This document shows, piece by piece, positions 45,458 through 57,425 of a DNA stretch of 64,000 nucleotides. The translations under genes and the position numbers were made by a program. Under the pieces are notes generated by a model. That model had not been told where the DNA came from. It saw only the letters and a list, made by a program, of their open reading frames with translations, and made no database searches. Where the stretch lies: positions 63,638,583 through 63,702,582 of the forward strand of contig CM047808.1 in NCBI GenBank assembly GCA_026214975.1, written 5' to 3'. Positions within the stretch are counted from its first letter, which is position 1. Every line of letters starts with the position of its first letter. The DNA comes from Gentiana macrophylla. Its lineage: Eukaryota > Streptophyta > Magnoliopsida > Gentianales > Gentianaceae.

Positions 45458-47299
45458 TTACAATTTCTCTTTTTCCAAAGACAACATCTTTTCACCAAGG
45501 AAAATGCTTCTTTTAGTTTTTAGAAGTCTTTTTGCCTTTCCTTCTTCTCCTGATTCATTATCTCTGGGCTTGATATTCAGGTATTCATTGATCAACTGAT
45601 TTTCCTCTTCATTATCTTGGTTCTTGAGTTTGATCAAAATCTCTTTAATCTTCTCATCCATTATCTTCTCTTCTTCTTTTGAAATAAGACTAAGTTCATT
45701 TTATTTAGTCTTTTCCCCCTCAATTTTTGTCCTTAAAGTTTCTTTCAATCTGACACAAATTGCAATCTTCTTTCTGATGTTCAATACAGCTTTAACTGAG
45801 GCTTCTTCATCTTCCTCAGTTCTTGTTTCTATAAAGGTTTCTTCTGCAATTAGCTCCTCAATCAGATTATCAACCGTTTCTCCATTTTGTTGAATAGTTA
45901 GTAGATCGGCATCTACTTGTCTGTCTTGTTCTTCAACCAACAGTTTGGCATAGATTTCTTCAGCTTTATCAACTCTTTCAGTTTCATCAGCATCAGCATC
46001 AGTTTTAGTAGCATCACCTTGTTTGAAGATAAGAAAAAGCTTTATTCAAATAATTTGCTCAAGGTGATGATGTTGGAGTTTTTGTTCAGACCTGAATGAT
46101 GTGCTGCTGAAATAAATTTTTGTAAGTTGTGGAGCTTCTGCTGTAGAGTCTGCATCAAGCTTTCAATGATCATTTTCAATCCTTCCAATTTCTCTTGATT
46201 TCATTCTTGGTGTTGAGATCTTTCAGTTGCATCAAGGGAAACGTCCTTTAATATTGATTTGGTTGTAGACGCATCTTGAGTTTGAGATGAAGAACTGGCT
46301 TCATGATAATGACTTAATAGTTCTTTCTCATACTCAGCCGCACAAAACTCAGCATCTTCTAGGACTTCTCTATGTTCCTCAGTAAACTTTTCATGCATCT
46401 CAGTTGAAGGTTAACTTTCTTCAGTTTCATCTTCAATCAAAATAGTGCCTTCTGTTTCAGTTTTCCTTGCCAGAAATTTGTTCCACATCCTCTTTTGTCT
46501 TCTTAAAGTTCTTTCATCGAAATTTACATTTTCACCTGAACTAGAGTCTGAAGTTTCTCTCTTTTCTTCTTCAACGATTTTCCTTTTCTTCGCTCCAGTG
46601 GACACTAATTTTTGTTTTACTTCTGTTTCTACGGATTTTGAGATGGAGAAGTAGTTCAATATTCTTTGAACTAAATATGTAAATCCCTTTTTCAAAAAGA
46701 ACTTTTCTCCAACAGTCTTCCTTCCATGGGCTTTCGCTTTTTCGTCTGAGATTTGTTTGATCAATTGCTTGAGAACAAACTTGTTCCAATCCAGTTTTCT
46801 TCAAACCAAATAGCATATATCAATTTCATATTTTACATTGAAAGTGTGTAGAGATTCCAAGTGTGACCAATAACATTTTTGGTCGGAAGAATTGTCAAGA
46901 ATGCAAATTCTTGTTTACATTGATAAATGGATCAATGAAATTCTTCTCATTTTTGTTGAGTCTTTGTGACATTCCAAAGTTTGTCTTTTCTTCATTTCCA
47001 AAAGTGAGAGATGAAGATCCTCCAATATGTCCAAACCAAAGATTAGGGAAAGCGGATGTTCATCAACAATAATGCTCTTATCTTGAATCGTTGTCTGAAA
47101 CTCTTTCCATCACTTGAGTGATTATGTCGTTTCTGTAGAAATCCTTGATGTAAATGCGGAGTGCAGTATTGAACTTCGTATCAATCAAATTCTCAAGTCC
47201 TCGAATCTTTTTTATTTTTCTGCGCAATTTGAGTTGATAGGGTGGAGTTTGAAAATTTTTGAGTGAAATCGTCCAGACTTGTGGTGATTCCTTCATCAA
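45458..47299 (-). pseudogene. Extra ORF of the non-autonomous Sirevirus, broken
   Basis: On the - strand the first piece (47,299-47,078) reads LKLRRKIKKIRGLENLID and continues to FYRND. It aligns with the start of the extra ORF of copy B (RRIRRYAGLENVLNIRLE ... FWRNIQI). The second piece (46,816-46,411) has ISDEKAKAHGRKTVGEKFF then VQRILNYF, matching the HYMKKVAKEEREGKRKSK then VQTLLNH region there. Glu- and Ser-rich tails follow (46,398-46,201, 45,940-45,701, 45,661-45,458). So a homologous protein with conserved domain order is present. It is interrupted by about five frame breaks. Function unknown. Confidence 0.65.
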
Positions 47300-47699
47300 T
47301 GTTATATCGCTCCATGAATTTCTGAATTAAGAGTTCTTGAGGGAACTTTGAATGTTTTGAAATTGATTGAGCAAGATTTTGTCAAGATTGCGTTTCTGAG
47401 TCTTTCAATCGTTTTCAAATAAGAGTCGTGTCGCAATAAATGAGATTTGTAGGGATGTACATCTACATTTCTCCTTGATTGACGCGTGGCTTCAGGTGAT
47501 TTGTCTTGTCAGCCCAAGCGTCAGATGGTAGCTGGAAAGTTTTCTACTTTTGACCAATTTGCCATTCATCAGCTTTTATTTAGTCAGTTTTCTCTAGTTT
47601 CAGCATCATAAGAACTGACTTAGCCTGCAAAACAGTTTTAAGTTTTCTTCAGTACCCATATCTTTTTGGGTCATTTGGATTAGTTATTGAAGTCTGAGA

Positions 47700-48423
47700 C
47701 TTGATTTCTTTGATGAGAGAATTAACCTTTCTCATCTCTTTCCAAGATAGACCATTACGCTCAACTTTAGTTGATTTCACATGGATTCTTTTAGATTTTT
47801 CATCTTTATTTCCTTTGCGCAATCCACTAGGTCTTCTAGTATCTTGGTGTCTAGAGTGTATACTCTTCGAAATTTCAAGACTGGGTAAAGGTGAGGAGTC
47901 ATCATTGCTTTGTCAAATTTACTAGACATTAATCTTTCAGCTAGATTTGAAACTTCAGTTTCAAGAAAGTCATTCCACTCTTTTGCTTTGTCAAGTTTTA
48001 TATCTTTTAGTTTCAACTCCAGTGTGAGTTTTTCAACTAACATGACAAGCTGAGAGTTACTTTGATTGAATTCGTGAGATGATAAGCGAGTTGAAGAATG
48101 TACCATTCCTTGATTGTTTGTTATGGCCCGTGGTTTGAATGTACATTTTCTTGTTGCTCTAATGCATCTTTTATATCATCAGTTACTCGTAATAACTTCC
48201 TTTCCTCTTTTTCTAAGAATTTACTTAGTGATGGAACTTCTCTGGATTTGTCATCATATACATTGAGATTGCTATTCACATCATCACTGAGTTGTGGTTC
48301 TAGATTTGTATGTGAATTTGTAGTGCTGAACCTTTCAAACACTTGATCCTGAAAATCAGATATATTTTTCAAGCAGATTATCGAGGGGTGGGTAAGCCAA
48401 CTTTTAATTCTAGATATATCCAT
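47700..48423 (-). pseudogene. gag-like coiled-coil region of the non-autonomous Sirevirus
   Basis: On the - strand an ORF starts at the ATG at 48,423, 100 bp after the primer site, with MDISRIKSWLTHPS. It runs to EQQENVHSNHGP and continues in another frame (48,106-47,780) with NSQLVMLVEKLTLELKLKDI. The heptad-like leucine and charge pattern recalls the late gag region of copy B, but I cannot show homology by eye. It has no zinc knuckle and no UBN2 core. Confidence 0.45.
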
Positions 48424-48511
48424 TCAAATGAGTGCTTTCACAACTGATACAGTGAAGGGTTTTCAAAAACTGGTTTGTAAGATATCTTTGGATCACTTCC
48501 AACGGAAGAAC

Positions 48512-48526
48512 TGCTCTGATACCAAT
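48512..48526 (-). other. Primer binding site, initiator-Met type
   Basis: On the - strand TTGGTATCAGAGCA, an exact match to the Copia consensus, directly after the 5' LTR. Confidence 0.85.
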
Positions 48527-50179
48527 TGTTGGTCCCTTGGAAAGGCTAACACAAGTTTAGAGGGGGTGGGGTGAATAAACTTGTCACAAAAAACTTTCCC
48601 AAAACTGAAAGTACCCCAGGAACTGAGTTTTTATCAAACTCAAAGCTGAACTAACAAACTCATGCTCAGTTCAGTTTTGTTCATATCATTTAATCTTGGA
48701 AGGAGTTAGCTAATTCAGTTTTGCTAATGCAAGAACTGAATTAATTTGCAGCGGATAATATTAAGCCTTTCGTGCAATAGATGTGTCAATAAGGATCTTA
48801 ACCTCCTATGTATCAGTTTTGTGTTGACTCGTTGTCTAATGTTTGCTGAGTGAATGATGACATGATAATGTAATAAACAAAGCAATCATAGCACAAATAT
48901 AAATACGTAAAGTAAAATGACACAGAGTTTGTTTATGGAATTTCTGGGGTGGTGTAATCCCGTACGTCTCCCCTTCTCCTGTGGTGTAGGAGGTATCACT
49001 AGAATCTTGAGATAACTGTTATAAAATCCTAGCCCAATGACAGTCCTTCACGACACCCTAGTTTCACAGTCTACACATAATGAAGAAAGGTAAGATTGCT
49101 TCCTTCACCAGCTCACCACTAACATGAACACAGTCAGCAGACTGCACCAACAGCTGTGGCAACCAAGTTGCAACCGTATGAGGAAAGGTGGAGTTGCTCT
49201 CCTCAAACTATGCACAACCTACCCTTTCTCACAAAGGTTAGGTTTAGAACTAATCAGGGGATTAATTCTGTGAGCTATCTGTTTCTTCTGGATATGGCGT
49301 TGTAGCTCCAAGATGCCTTCTTTCCTCTTAATGGGTTACTGGATCTTTCTTTGTAATCTTCAAGGCTCTTCTGTTGGCTTCCCTGTTTCTAGATATGAGA
49401 TCTGATTTCCTGGATCTGGATGTTTAGATATATGCTTTGTAAATCTTTTTCTTATCCCTTCTCCCGTTTTTTAAACACGCCTTTCTGTGTATTTATAGGG
49501 ATGATGTATCGGTCAAATAAATCTTATATCCGTTATGTTTGTCGTTTAGCCAACGTTCATGTGTATGACCTTTTGTCGTTTTGTTATTTCAAATTCAACA
49601 AGGCCTTAACTCAGTTTTCTACTATTCTTCAAAACTGAGTACCTCGTATACTTGTCATCTGACTTTAATTGACTAAGTCAGAGTACACAATTTAGTTTCT
49701 TCTTTTCCTGGTAACTGATAATCTTTGTCCTTAAGATTATTCAGCTTTACATGATCTATAGTTCAGTTTCTGGTCACCACAGTCTTGCCTGAATCCTGAC
49801 TTATAGTCATGACTTAATCAGCTTCTAACTGAGTTTGCCACCTCAGTTCTTCAGTCATCGATAACTGAGTCGGTGTCCCTCAGTTCTTCAGTCTTCTTCA
49901 GTTTTCTCATAGCCGAGTCTGATCCCTCAGTTTTCCATGTGTATACTCAATTTGCTTCTTTGTGACTCAAATTTTTCGCCTAACTCCTATCTTTTACAAT
50001 GCTTGTCTGAAACAACCTATACAAAGTTCAGACTCTAGGTAGAACTCATACACATTTCTCTAGACTATTTCCTTATTCTTCTTTCATTATGCACTATAAC
50101 AGTTAGTTATGACTTCATCATCATGGGTTGTAAGTGTATGTGAAAAATCATCATCAAAACACATATATTATTTCCAACA
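48527..50179 (-). repeat. Non-autonomous Sirevirus 5' LTR
   Basis: It begins on the - strand TGTTGGAAATAAT at 50,179. It matches the 3' LTR closely, with small indels and the loss of about 50 bp near 49,105. Confidence 0.85.
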
Positions 50180-50184
50180 GTATC

Positions 50185-50419
50185 TATATAGCACACACCT
50201 TATGAAATAGTTAAAAGAAAGTTACAACATAATAACTGTCTAACTATACTGTGCTTCTATTGTTACGTTCAGCTGACTACCTCAGCTGCTACTACTTGAT
50301 ACTCGGTTGATCTGCCTAATACTCAGCTAATCTGCTCATACTCAGTTGATCGGCTCATACTCAGCAGATCTGCTTACTAAGCTGAGTTATTCAGTTGAGC
50401 ACATCCTCTTGTATCAACA
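50185..50419 (-). repeat. Copia LTR, 5' piece
   Basis: It starts on the - strand TGTTGATACAAGAGG at 50,419. It contains four copies of a ~20-bp unit, ATACTCAGYTGATCTGCTC (50,299-50,376). Confidence 0.55.
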
Positions 50420-50447
50420 TTCCTTTATCTATATATTGTACAAACAC

Positions 50448-50450
<3 letters not shown>

Positions 50451-50509
<59 letters not shown>
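50451..50509. repeat. AT dinucleotide microsatellite
   Basis: About 29 TA units. Open frames across it encode only alternating Tyr-Ile and are not genes. Confidence 0.95.
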
Positions 50510-50511
<2 letters not shown>

Positions 50512-51532
50512 ATAATGCTGAGATTATCACAAACAAATATGGGTAATAGAAGTGCTGGATATCTGGCTGAAAGTGAGGTTTTGCCGGTAGTGCACGGAGG
50601 TGTTTAAGAACACTATGAAGGTGGACTGAAAATCGAAAGTGGCGATATCATTGTCAACAAATTGGCAGAGTGTTTCTGCTTTGTGCATTAGACAATGTAT
50701 TTCGTATCCTAAAATGAGTTACATTGTGCCACTATTTGTAGGTGAGTGCTGCTAATGATGGTAATTAAAGTGTGATAAGACATAATTAAAGTATGACAAG
50801 ATATAATTAATCTAGAAAACTATTGAGGAGGCCTTATAAAAGTCGAGCTTGACACTCAGCCATTTTATTGATTCGTCATCTTGAAACTACCATGTTTGAA
50901 CCATGTTCGCCTAGGCATGCAGGCTTAATCTGGCGGGTGACCGCCCCTAGTGCTTTATGTCGCGTTGTACGAGGCAGGTTGAAGGCTTACTGATTGACGC
51001 CTATGGCCTAGCCAATGATATGGATCATAAAGGTCTTAGGTAGGCTGGATTGGGCCCGGCCCAGTCCGGCTTACAGCGGTGCGGACTAGTTGGGTCGATG
51101 ACTCTATCCGTTATTGGCCCTATGTACATGCCCAATGTCAATCCGCATGCTCTTTTGCGGGGTTGGCGTATCATATACACACACACACACATACAAACGT
51201 ATGCTTTTCAAGAACCTATAACGAACATTTGCCAAATGGCTCGTTTTGTTTATTTAATAAACAAGCACAACAATGTGTTTGAGTTTGGTTCATTAAGCTT
51301 TACAAACAAACAAACACGAGCTCATATGACCCGAATCCGAATTTGTTCGTGAACGACTCTGTTAATTAACAACTCTATCACTATTTGGTACAAGTTTGAC
51401 TATTCAGTGATGGTGTTTCATACCTAGAGTGGGGACTGTTGGAGAAAACGCCTATTTAATGGGTTTGACGAATGTTGAAACGGTCAAATTTAGTGTTATT
51501 TTTGAATAGTCTCCAGTATGTATCATCGATAG
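50510..51532. other. Unassigned sequence between two elements
   Basis: No gene seen on either strand. A short (CA)n run is at 51,177-51,190. The base composition is mixed, with a GC-rich stretch at 51,045-51,110. Confidence 0.5.
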
Positions 51533-53234
51533 TGTTGGTCCCTTGAAAAGGCTTTGGTTAAGTTTAGGGGGGGGGGGTGAATAGACTTAACACTTAAAAC
51601 TTTGGAGTTAACAAATTCAGCAACCCGGCTGACTCTTGAGTTTGATGAGTCTGGCGATATCTCATTAACTCTTGATAGAAGTGAGTCTCTCTTGATAGTT
51701 TAGTCTACTGAATTTGTACAGTTGAATTATATCAAAATTAAGCCTTAGTACTTGTTGTTAAATATGATACTAAGTATTAGAAACTCAGTAGTGTGTGTGT
51801 GTGTGTGATTTCAGTTGCTAGATTCAGTTGATTGATGAATATAACAAACTAAGTGTAGAATGTAAATGCTGAAAGTAAGTAGGCAGATTTTCTAGTGGTT
51901 CCAGGTGGTGTAATCCTGTCAGTCCACTCTTCTCCTGTGATGTTGGAGGAAATTCACTAGAGATCTTTGATGTTGCAGTTACAAAGATTCCTAAGGTTGC
52001 TTGTCCTTCACCAATGACTATGGCTTCACAAGCTCGGCGGGAGCAGTAGGATTCTTTGCTCCTGAGTCTTCCACTTTGGTCCTTGAAGGGTAGGATTGCC
52101 TCTTCACCGGCTCCACCACAAACAACAGTCTTTCACACAACGTGCTTCACTATCTTATTGATTCTTTATAAAATAAAGATTAAATCAAATAAATGATTCG
52201 ATTGTAGCAAACTTGATTAGGATGAAATACCAAAGCAGACTTGCGGTCTTCAAGTGTGTATACTTGATGTAGCTTGAATGCTGAGAATACACTTGAAGAA
52301 TCTATACGGATCAATAGTTTCAAGTTCAAAGAGTGTTTTTCAAATTTCGTAATTGCCTCTTATATTTTCTCTTGAAGTTCAACAATTATCATCATCTTCG
52401 AGTTGAAGGTTCTCTATTTACGGTAGGAATGCATGTGGTGGTATTTGAAATCCAAATGTAACCGTTCTGGTTTTTGTCCCATCTCGATTTGCTTTCTGTC
52501 ACTATTCATAGGATCGACATCGTCGAAATTCCCATTTGATGATCTGATCATGTCACCCTTTGACTTATATTCATTTGATAAAAATCTGAATCCTCCCAAC
52601 GTCCTTTTGATCTCGGCCTTTGATTTGTTTGATAAGTCGGGTAGGTAGTTGGTGTCCTTATCCATGTAGTCTTCCAATATAATCTTGAATTAATCGAGGT
52701 ATATTATCGGTGAGTTCATCGATCTTTGAGATACACATCGATCGATGAACAACAATTTCTTTGTGTATAAAATATAATGTAAATTTGGTTTCTTTTATCT
52801 AACTTTTATTTGTGAAGTTAGATTACACCTTTTTAAATATAACCAAGTTCCATACATCATCCAACTTATGGAACTTAGACCTTGTACACAAGGTATATGT
52901 AATCAGTTTAGGTCATCACAGACTTGCCTAAATTCTGATTCCATATCCTTGACTTAAATTACTAAGTTTGATCCCTTAGCCTTCAGAATCGAGTTTGAGC
53001 CCTCACCTTCGGTCTTGGCGAGGTTCGAGACTAGTCTCTTGACCTATCTACCCCCATCGATATGGACCGATCTCTTTGGTATAAATCGGTGACCATTCTG
53101 ATTGCTTGTTTGATCAAACCTATTCATAAATCAAACTCTAATAAACCTATACATTTGATCTAGACATCTTTTTGCCTTTGCACTATAACAGCTAGTCTGG
53201 CACTCATCATCAAAACATAGAAATAAGTCCAACA
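51533..53234 (-). repeat. Sirevirus B 3' LTR
   Basis: It starts on the - strand TGTTGGACTTATTTC at 53,234, like copy A, and ends GGGACCAACA. It has a (GT)n run at about 51,797-51,817 and an 11-12-G run near 51,565. Confidence 0.87.
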
Positions 53235-53249
53235 ATTTCCCCCTTTTTG
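53235..53249 (-). other. Polypurine tract of Sirevirus B
   Basis: On the - strand AAAAAGGGGGAAATT, directly before the 3' LTR. Confidence 0.85.
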
Positions 53250-53382
53250 GTGATGATACCACTACCCTCACCTAACAGCAAAGCAAAAAGTTAAAACTAA
53301 AAACAGAACATCATTATAATCATTTGTTCACAGTTATTACAGTCCAGATGCAGCAAAGTTAAAATATGATAAGTATGCTGAT

Positions 53383-56300
53383 CTACTGTCTTCTTTCTCT
53401 TTCCTGTCTAGCCTTCTCCACTTGTTCTTGGTAGGCTCTGATTTCTGCTATCATATACCTCATCCATTCATTTTCAATCAGTGTAAAATCAATGTAGGGA
53501 TTTACTTCTTTCCACCACTTCCATGCTTCAGGCAGGAGAAGATTGATTTGATTCACTCTGAATCCAAACTTCATGTACAGTTCCTTGAATTCATCAAGTG
53601 AATCATTTGCTTTTGTGATAGGCAAGTTCCTATCACCTCTGCCACTTCTTCCACCTCTTCCACTTCTGCCTCCTCTGTTGCTTGCCCTTAATGCTTTAAT
53701 CCTTGCCTCCAAAAACTTCAATCCCAAGAAAGAGTTCAGTCCTTCATGAAACCCCTTGTCTTGATAAGGTTTCCTCATGTTGTAGTACTCTTTCTAGTAT
53801 TGCCTAAAGAGATCATCAGTAAGTTGAACTCTGCCAGGTGCAGGTTGCCTGTAAGCATTAGTTTCATCTATCCATCTCTTTTGTGCAAAAAGTCTTGCAG
53901 CCTCTTTTGCTACTGTTGTTTGGCCCTCTTCCCCCTTAGTGACATCATCAACAAACCGGGACATTAGGCCATGAACACTCTCCTGTGAGATAACCAGATT
54001 ATTCAGTTGCCCTTCTATAATCTCAGTTCTTGTGTCAACTGCAGTAATCCTGGATTGCAAAGTTTGTTCCAGTAGATTGATCCTCTAAGTAACCTTAGGA
54101 TCCAATCCAGCAGGTTGAGATGTTCCAGCAGCCTCAGCAGGCTTAGGTGTTTCAGCAAGCTTGCAAAGTTTTTGATGGATGGATATGAACTGTTCTTTCA
54201 AAAACTTATCTTTTAGTGAGTTCCCTTGCTTGATACCTTTCACTTCCGTAGCAAGATCTGCAAGCGCATAGTGATTTGAGGTAATGTTGGAGGCAACTGT
54301 TTCTGTAGTCCTCCATCTATTTTCCACCAAATTAATCAGATCATCAAATCTCTGCTCTTGCCTGTCCAGTTGAATTCTTAGATTTGCAATATTATTTCGG
54401 CAGATCCTCAACTCTTCCAGGACATGTCTTTGGTACTCCACTGACCATTTCTCCAGCAGCTCCTCATCAAGAGCTCTTCTACATTGTAAGTTTGCTCTCT
54501 GTCACGATCACCGAGTCCTTGATATTCTTCCAAGATAGGATCAAGGGCTGGTTCTTCAAAAATAGGAATAAATGCACGTGGGGATCAATATCGCAATTTC
54601 TTCTTCAGGCATCTGAAATTCCTCATCACTAAAGTCATAGTCCAAAGAAATGTTCTTCTTCATCAACTACAAAGACATGTCGACTATCTTTCCCTTTAGT
54701 GGTCTTGTCTCCAGTAGGCTCCACTACAGCAGCCTGTACTAAGACAGCAGGGGTTTCCTCCAAACCCAAATTAGGTTCCAACCTTTGTCCAGGTGCTGTT
54801 TGAGACTCAGCAGCCTGTACCTCCTGTTCCAAACTTTGTGCAGATGTTGTTTGTAGCCCAGCAACCTATACCTCCTCTACAGTTCTTTGACATTGTACAA
54901 TTTGAGCCACAACAACCTGATCAGGGAATATATCCATATTTTCTTGTTGAAATTCCCCAATGTCAGCAATTCTTCTCAAAAGATTTACAGTGCTGGTTAA
55001 TGTGTCTTCAGTGTCAATCCAGTGTTGATATACAATTGATTCCTCTGAACTGGCACTTGGCTCAACATGATCAGTAACTCGTTCATCACTTGAATCCACA
55101 GTCTGCTGGTCATCAACATGAGCAGCAGGTTCTTCAACAAATAATGGATCAATCTCACCAACCATTCTATTTGCACCAAGCTCTATGCCCTCATTGATTT
55201 GTGCCTCTATATCATCAATGGTGAGATTTTCCTCTTCTTCATTTATCTGTCCAGTTTGCTATCTCTCAGTAGACTCTCCAAAGACTGAAGAGGCGCGCCT
55301 TACAAAGAGGGTCAATGAACATTGCAGTCCTACTGGTTTCTCCTGGACCAGATGGATGATTATCATCAGAATCAGATGATGAAGAATCATCATTATCTTC
55401 TCTTGGATCCCTAAACTTGATACCCTCTTCTTTCTGTTGTTCATCAAACAGATCCATCAACCTTGATTGCAGCTGGGAGGTATCAATATGATCCAGTAGA
55501 CTTTCCACTCCTAATTTCTCAAAAACCCATTCTTCAAAATCTGTCATAGGTTCTGCAGCTGGTTTCTGTCTCTTATAAAAGCCAAACTTCCACTGGAAGT
55601 AATCAGCCACCAGCAGGAGTTTTGGATCAACATACCCCTCTTTCTTCTTCTTCTCATGTTTTTCATAGGGTAAGTATGATCTTTTGAGAGCTGTTTCAGT
55701 ACCTTGTAGACCTCCAAAAGCCTCTACAAGTAAATGTAATGTCTCTTCCACAGATGGCTCAAGGCTAGTAGGTTGCTCAGGTTGGATGTTTGTTCCTACT
55801 ACCTCCATCTGTACAACACTTGGTTCCCCCTGACTTACATGCTCATCAACAGGGTTAGCAGCAGACTGCTCTTCCCCCTGACTTCTTGCAACATTTGCAG
55901 GGTCTTCAACTAATTCTTCAACTTCCACAGAGAGAAGGTTCGGTGATTTTTTGTGGTTCTTTAGTAAGATACTACTGAGAGGCTCTGTGGTCGATGAGAG
56001 CTGCTGTATATCTTCAACAGATTGCTCAACAAAAACCTGTGCAGCTTCAGTAGATTGAACAGTTTCTACAGCAGGCTCTGGTGAAGTAGACTGCTGTGAT
56101 TCTTCAACAGATTGTTCAACAACAACCAGTTCACTACCAGTAGGCTTAACAACCTCTTCTGGTGAGGAGTCAGGAATTTCCACAGGCTTGATGACAGTTA
56201 AGGGCTCAGCCTCAATAGCCTCTTCTTCCTCTTCTACTGATGCTTCTTCTTGGACTCTTTGTTTTTCCAAGATTTTCAGTTCCTCTCCTTTGCCATAATT

Positions 56301-57425
56301 TTTCTTTGTGGCAATCTCCTTCATCCTCTTAGAGAGGGGTTCATCATCATCAGTTCTAGTAGACTTCCTTTTTCTCTTTGCTTCCTTCTGTTGTTCCCTC
56401 AGAATCTCAACAACAGTTTTTCTTGCAGCCACATCAGGGTCAGTAATCTCAACTTCAGCTAGACCCTCAGCAGACACAACAGTCTGTGCTGTTTGCTTCT
56501 TTGTTCTTTTAGGCTTTAAGATCTCAGTGATCTTCCTTGTATCTGCAGCCTTTCTTTTCTCAGTGGTCTTCTTTGGTGCAGCAGGTTTAGTAGATTTCTT
56601 CTTAGTTTGCTTGACCTGCTCACCACCAGCATCACCATCATCTCCATTACTATCATCATCAGCAGCCTCAGTAGCACCTTCCTCATCATCATCAAGACCA
56701 GGAATAGCTTGATCAATCTCTTTCTTGTATCTTGATTGATTTATCTTTTCAGGTGCTACATCAGGGATTTCCAAATGATTCAGCAGGGTCTGAACCATCA
56801 ATCCTAAGGGTAAGGCCTTGGATTTCCTTTTCCCTTCTCTTTCTTCCTTGGCTACTTTCTTCATGTAATGAATGAAGTATCCAGCCCAATCAAACTTCAT
56901 GCTTCTGCAAATGATCATCATCACCTCTATCTTGGGTCCTGATAGAGTATCCATACTTCCAACCAGTCCAAGTATGTTCTTTGCAATAAGTTTGCTCAGC
57001 AGACTGTACGCATTCCCAATATGTCTGCAATTGATGCCTGTAATAGATTTGGTGGCTTCATTTGTTTTGATTTGATCAACAAAATCCATCTTGGATAAAT
57101 CCATTGCTTCAGGATTTACTGGGCCATCCACTACTTCTTCAAAACCAAAAACTTCCCTCAGTAGACTTGGGGAAACATCAATCTCCCGGGCATTCACAGT
57201 GGTTTTGAATGCCTCTATTCCTTCCTTTATTTGAATATTCCTCCAAAAATTGACAACGTTTGTATAAGAAATTGTTTCCAGTCTTATGTTCAGCACATTT
57301 TCCAGACCCGCATATCTCCTTATTCTTCGACCAATATTGATTGCTAGTTAAGTCTGGTTAGCATCAACAACAAAACCTCTAACACTTTGGCTTGATTCAA
57401 TCGGAACATCAACCTTTTCCGCCAT
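53383..57425 (-). pseudogene. Extra (env-position) ORF of Sirevirus B, nearly intact N-terminal two thirds
   Basis: The start is the ATG at 57,425 (MAEKVDVPIESSQSVRGFVV). An in-frame TAA at about 57,348 is followed by an open stretch to 55,266 (676 codons from the next ATG). Residues 1-210 form a helical domain with CRHIGNAYSLLSKLIAKNIL and FDWAGYFIHYMKKVAKEE, which recalls the 'putative plant transposon protein' domain. Then come a Lys/Glu-rich stretch, Pro/Glu/Ser repeats with VEQSVEE-type motifs, and a block with LLLVADYFQWKFGFYKRQKP. Beyond a break the tail (54,441-53,383) has coiled-coil sequence, an RGG-like segment (SNRGGRSGRGGRSGRG, about 53,650-53,700) and a C-terminal EKARQERERRQ. 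No signal peptide or transmembrane helix seen. Function unknown. Confidence 0.75.

Larger units (their letters stand above)
43615..50179 (-). mobile_element. Non-autonomous Sirevirus derivative, complete
   Basis: A 6,565-bp LTR element on the - strand with LTRs 43,615-45,317 and 48,527-50,179, and perfect GTATC target duplications (43,610-43,614 and 50,180-50,184). Termini TGTTGG/CCAACA, primer site and polypurine tract are of Sirevirus type, though the LTR sequence differs from copies A and B. Its 3.2-kb interior has a gag-like coiled-coil region and a diverged version of the extra ORF, but no protease, integrase, RT or RNase H. It would need a full-length Sirevirus in trans. Confidence 0.85.

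Noticed and set aside
45624..48346. Hydrophobic + strand open frames as membrane proteins
   Set aside because: They are the complement of charged, Glu/Lys-rich coding sequence on the - strand.
50346..50607. Open frames with long Tyr-Ile runs
   Set aside because: They are translations of an AT microsatellite.
53383..57425. True retroviral envelope gene
   Set aside because: Only the position fits. No signal peptide, cleavage site or transmembrane segment could be seen.
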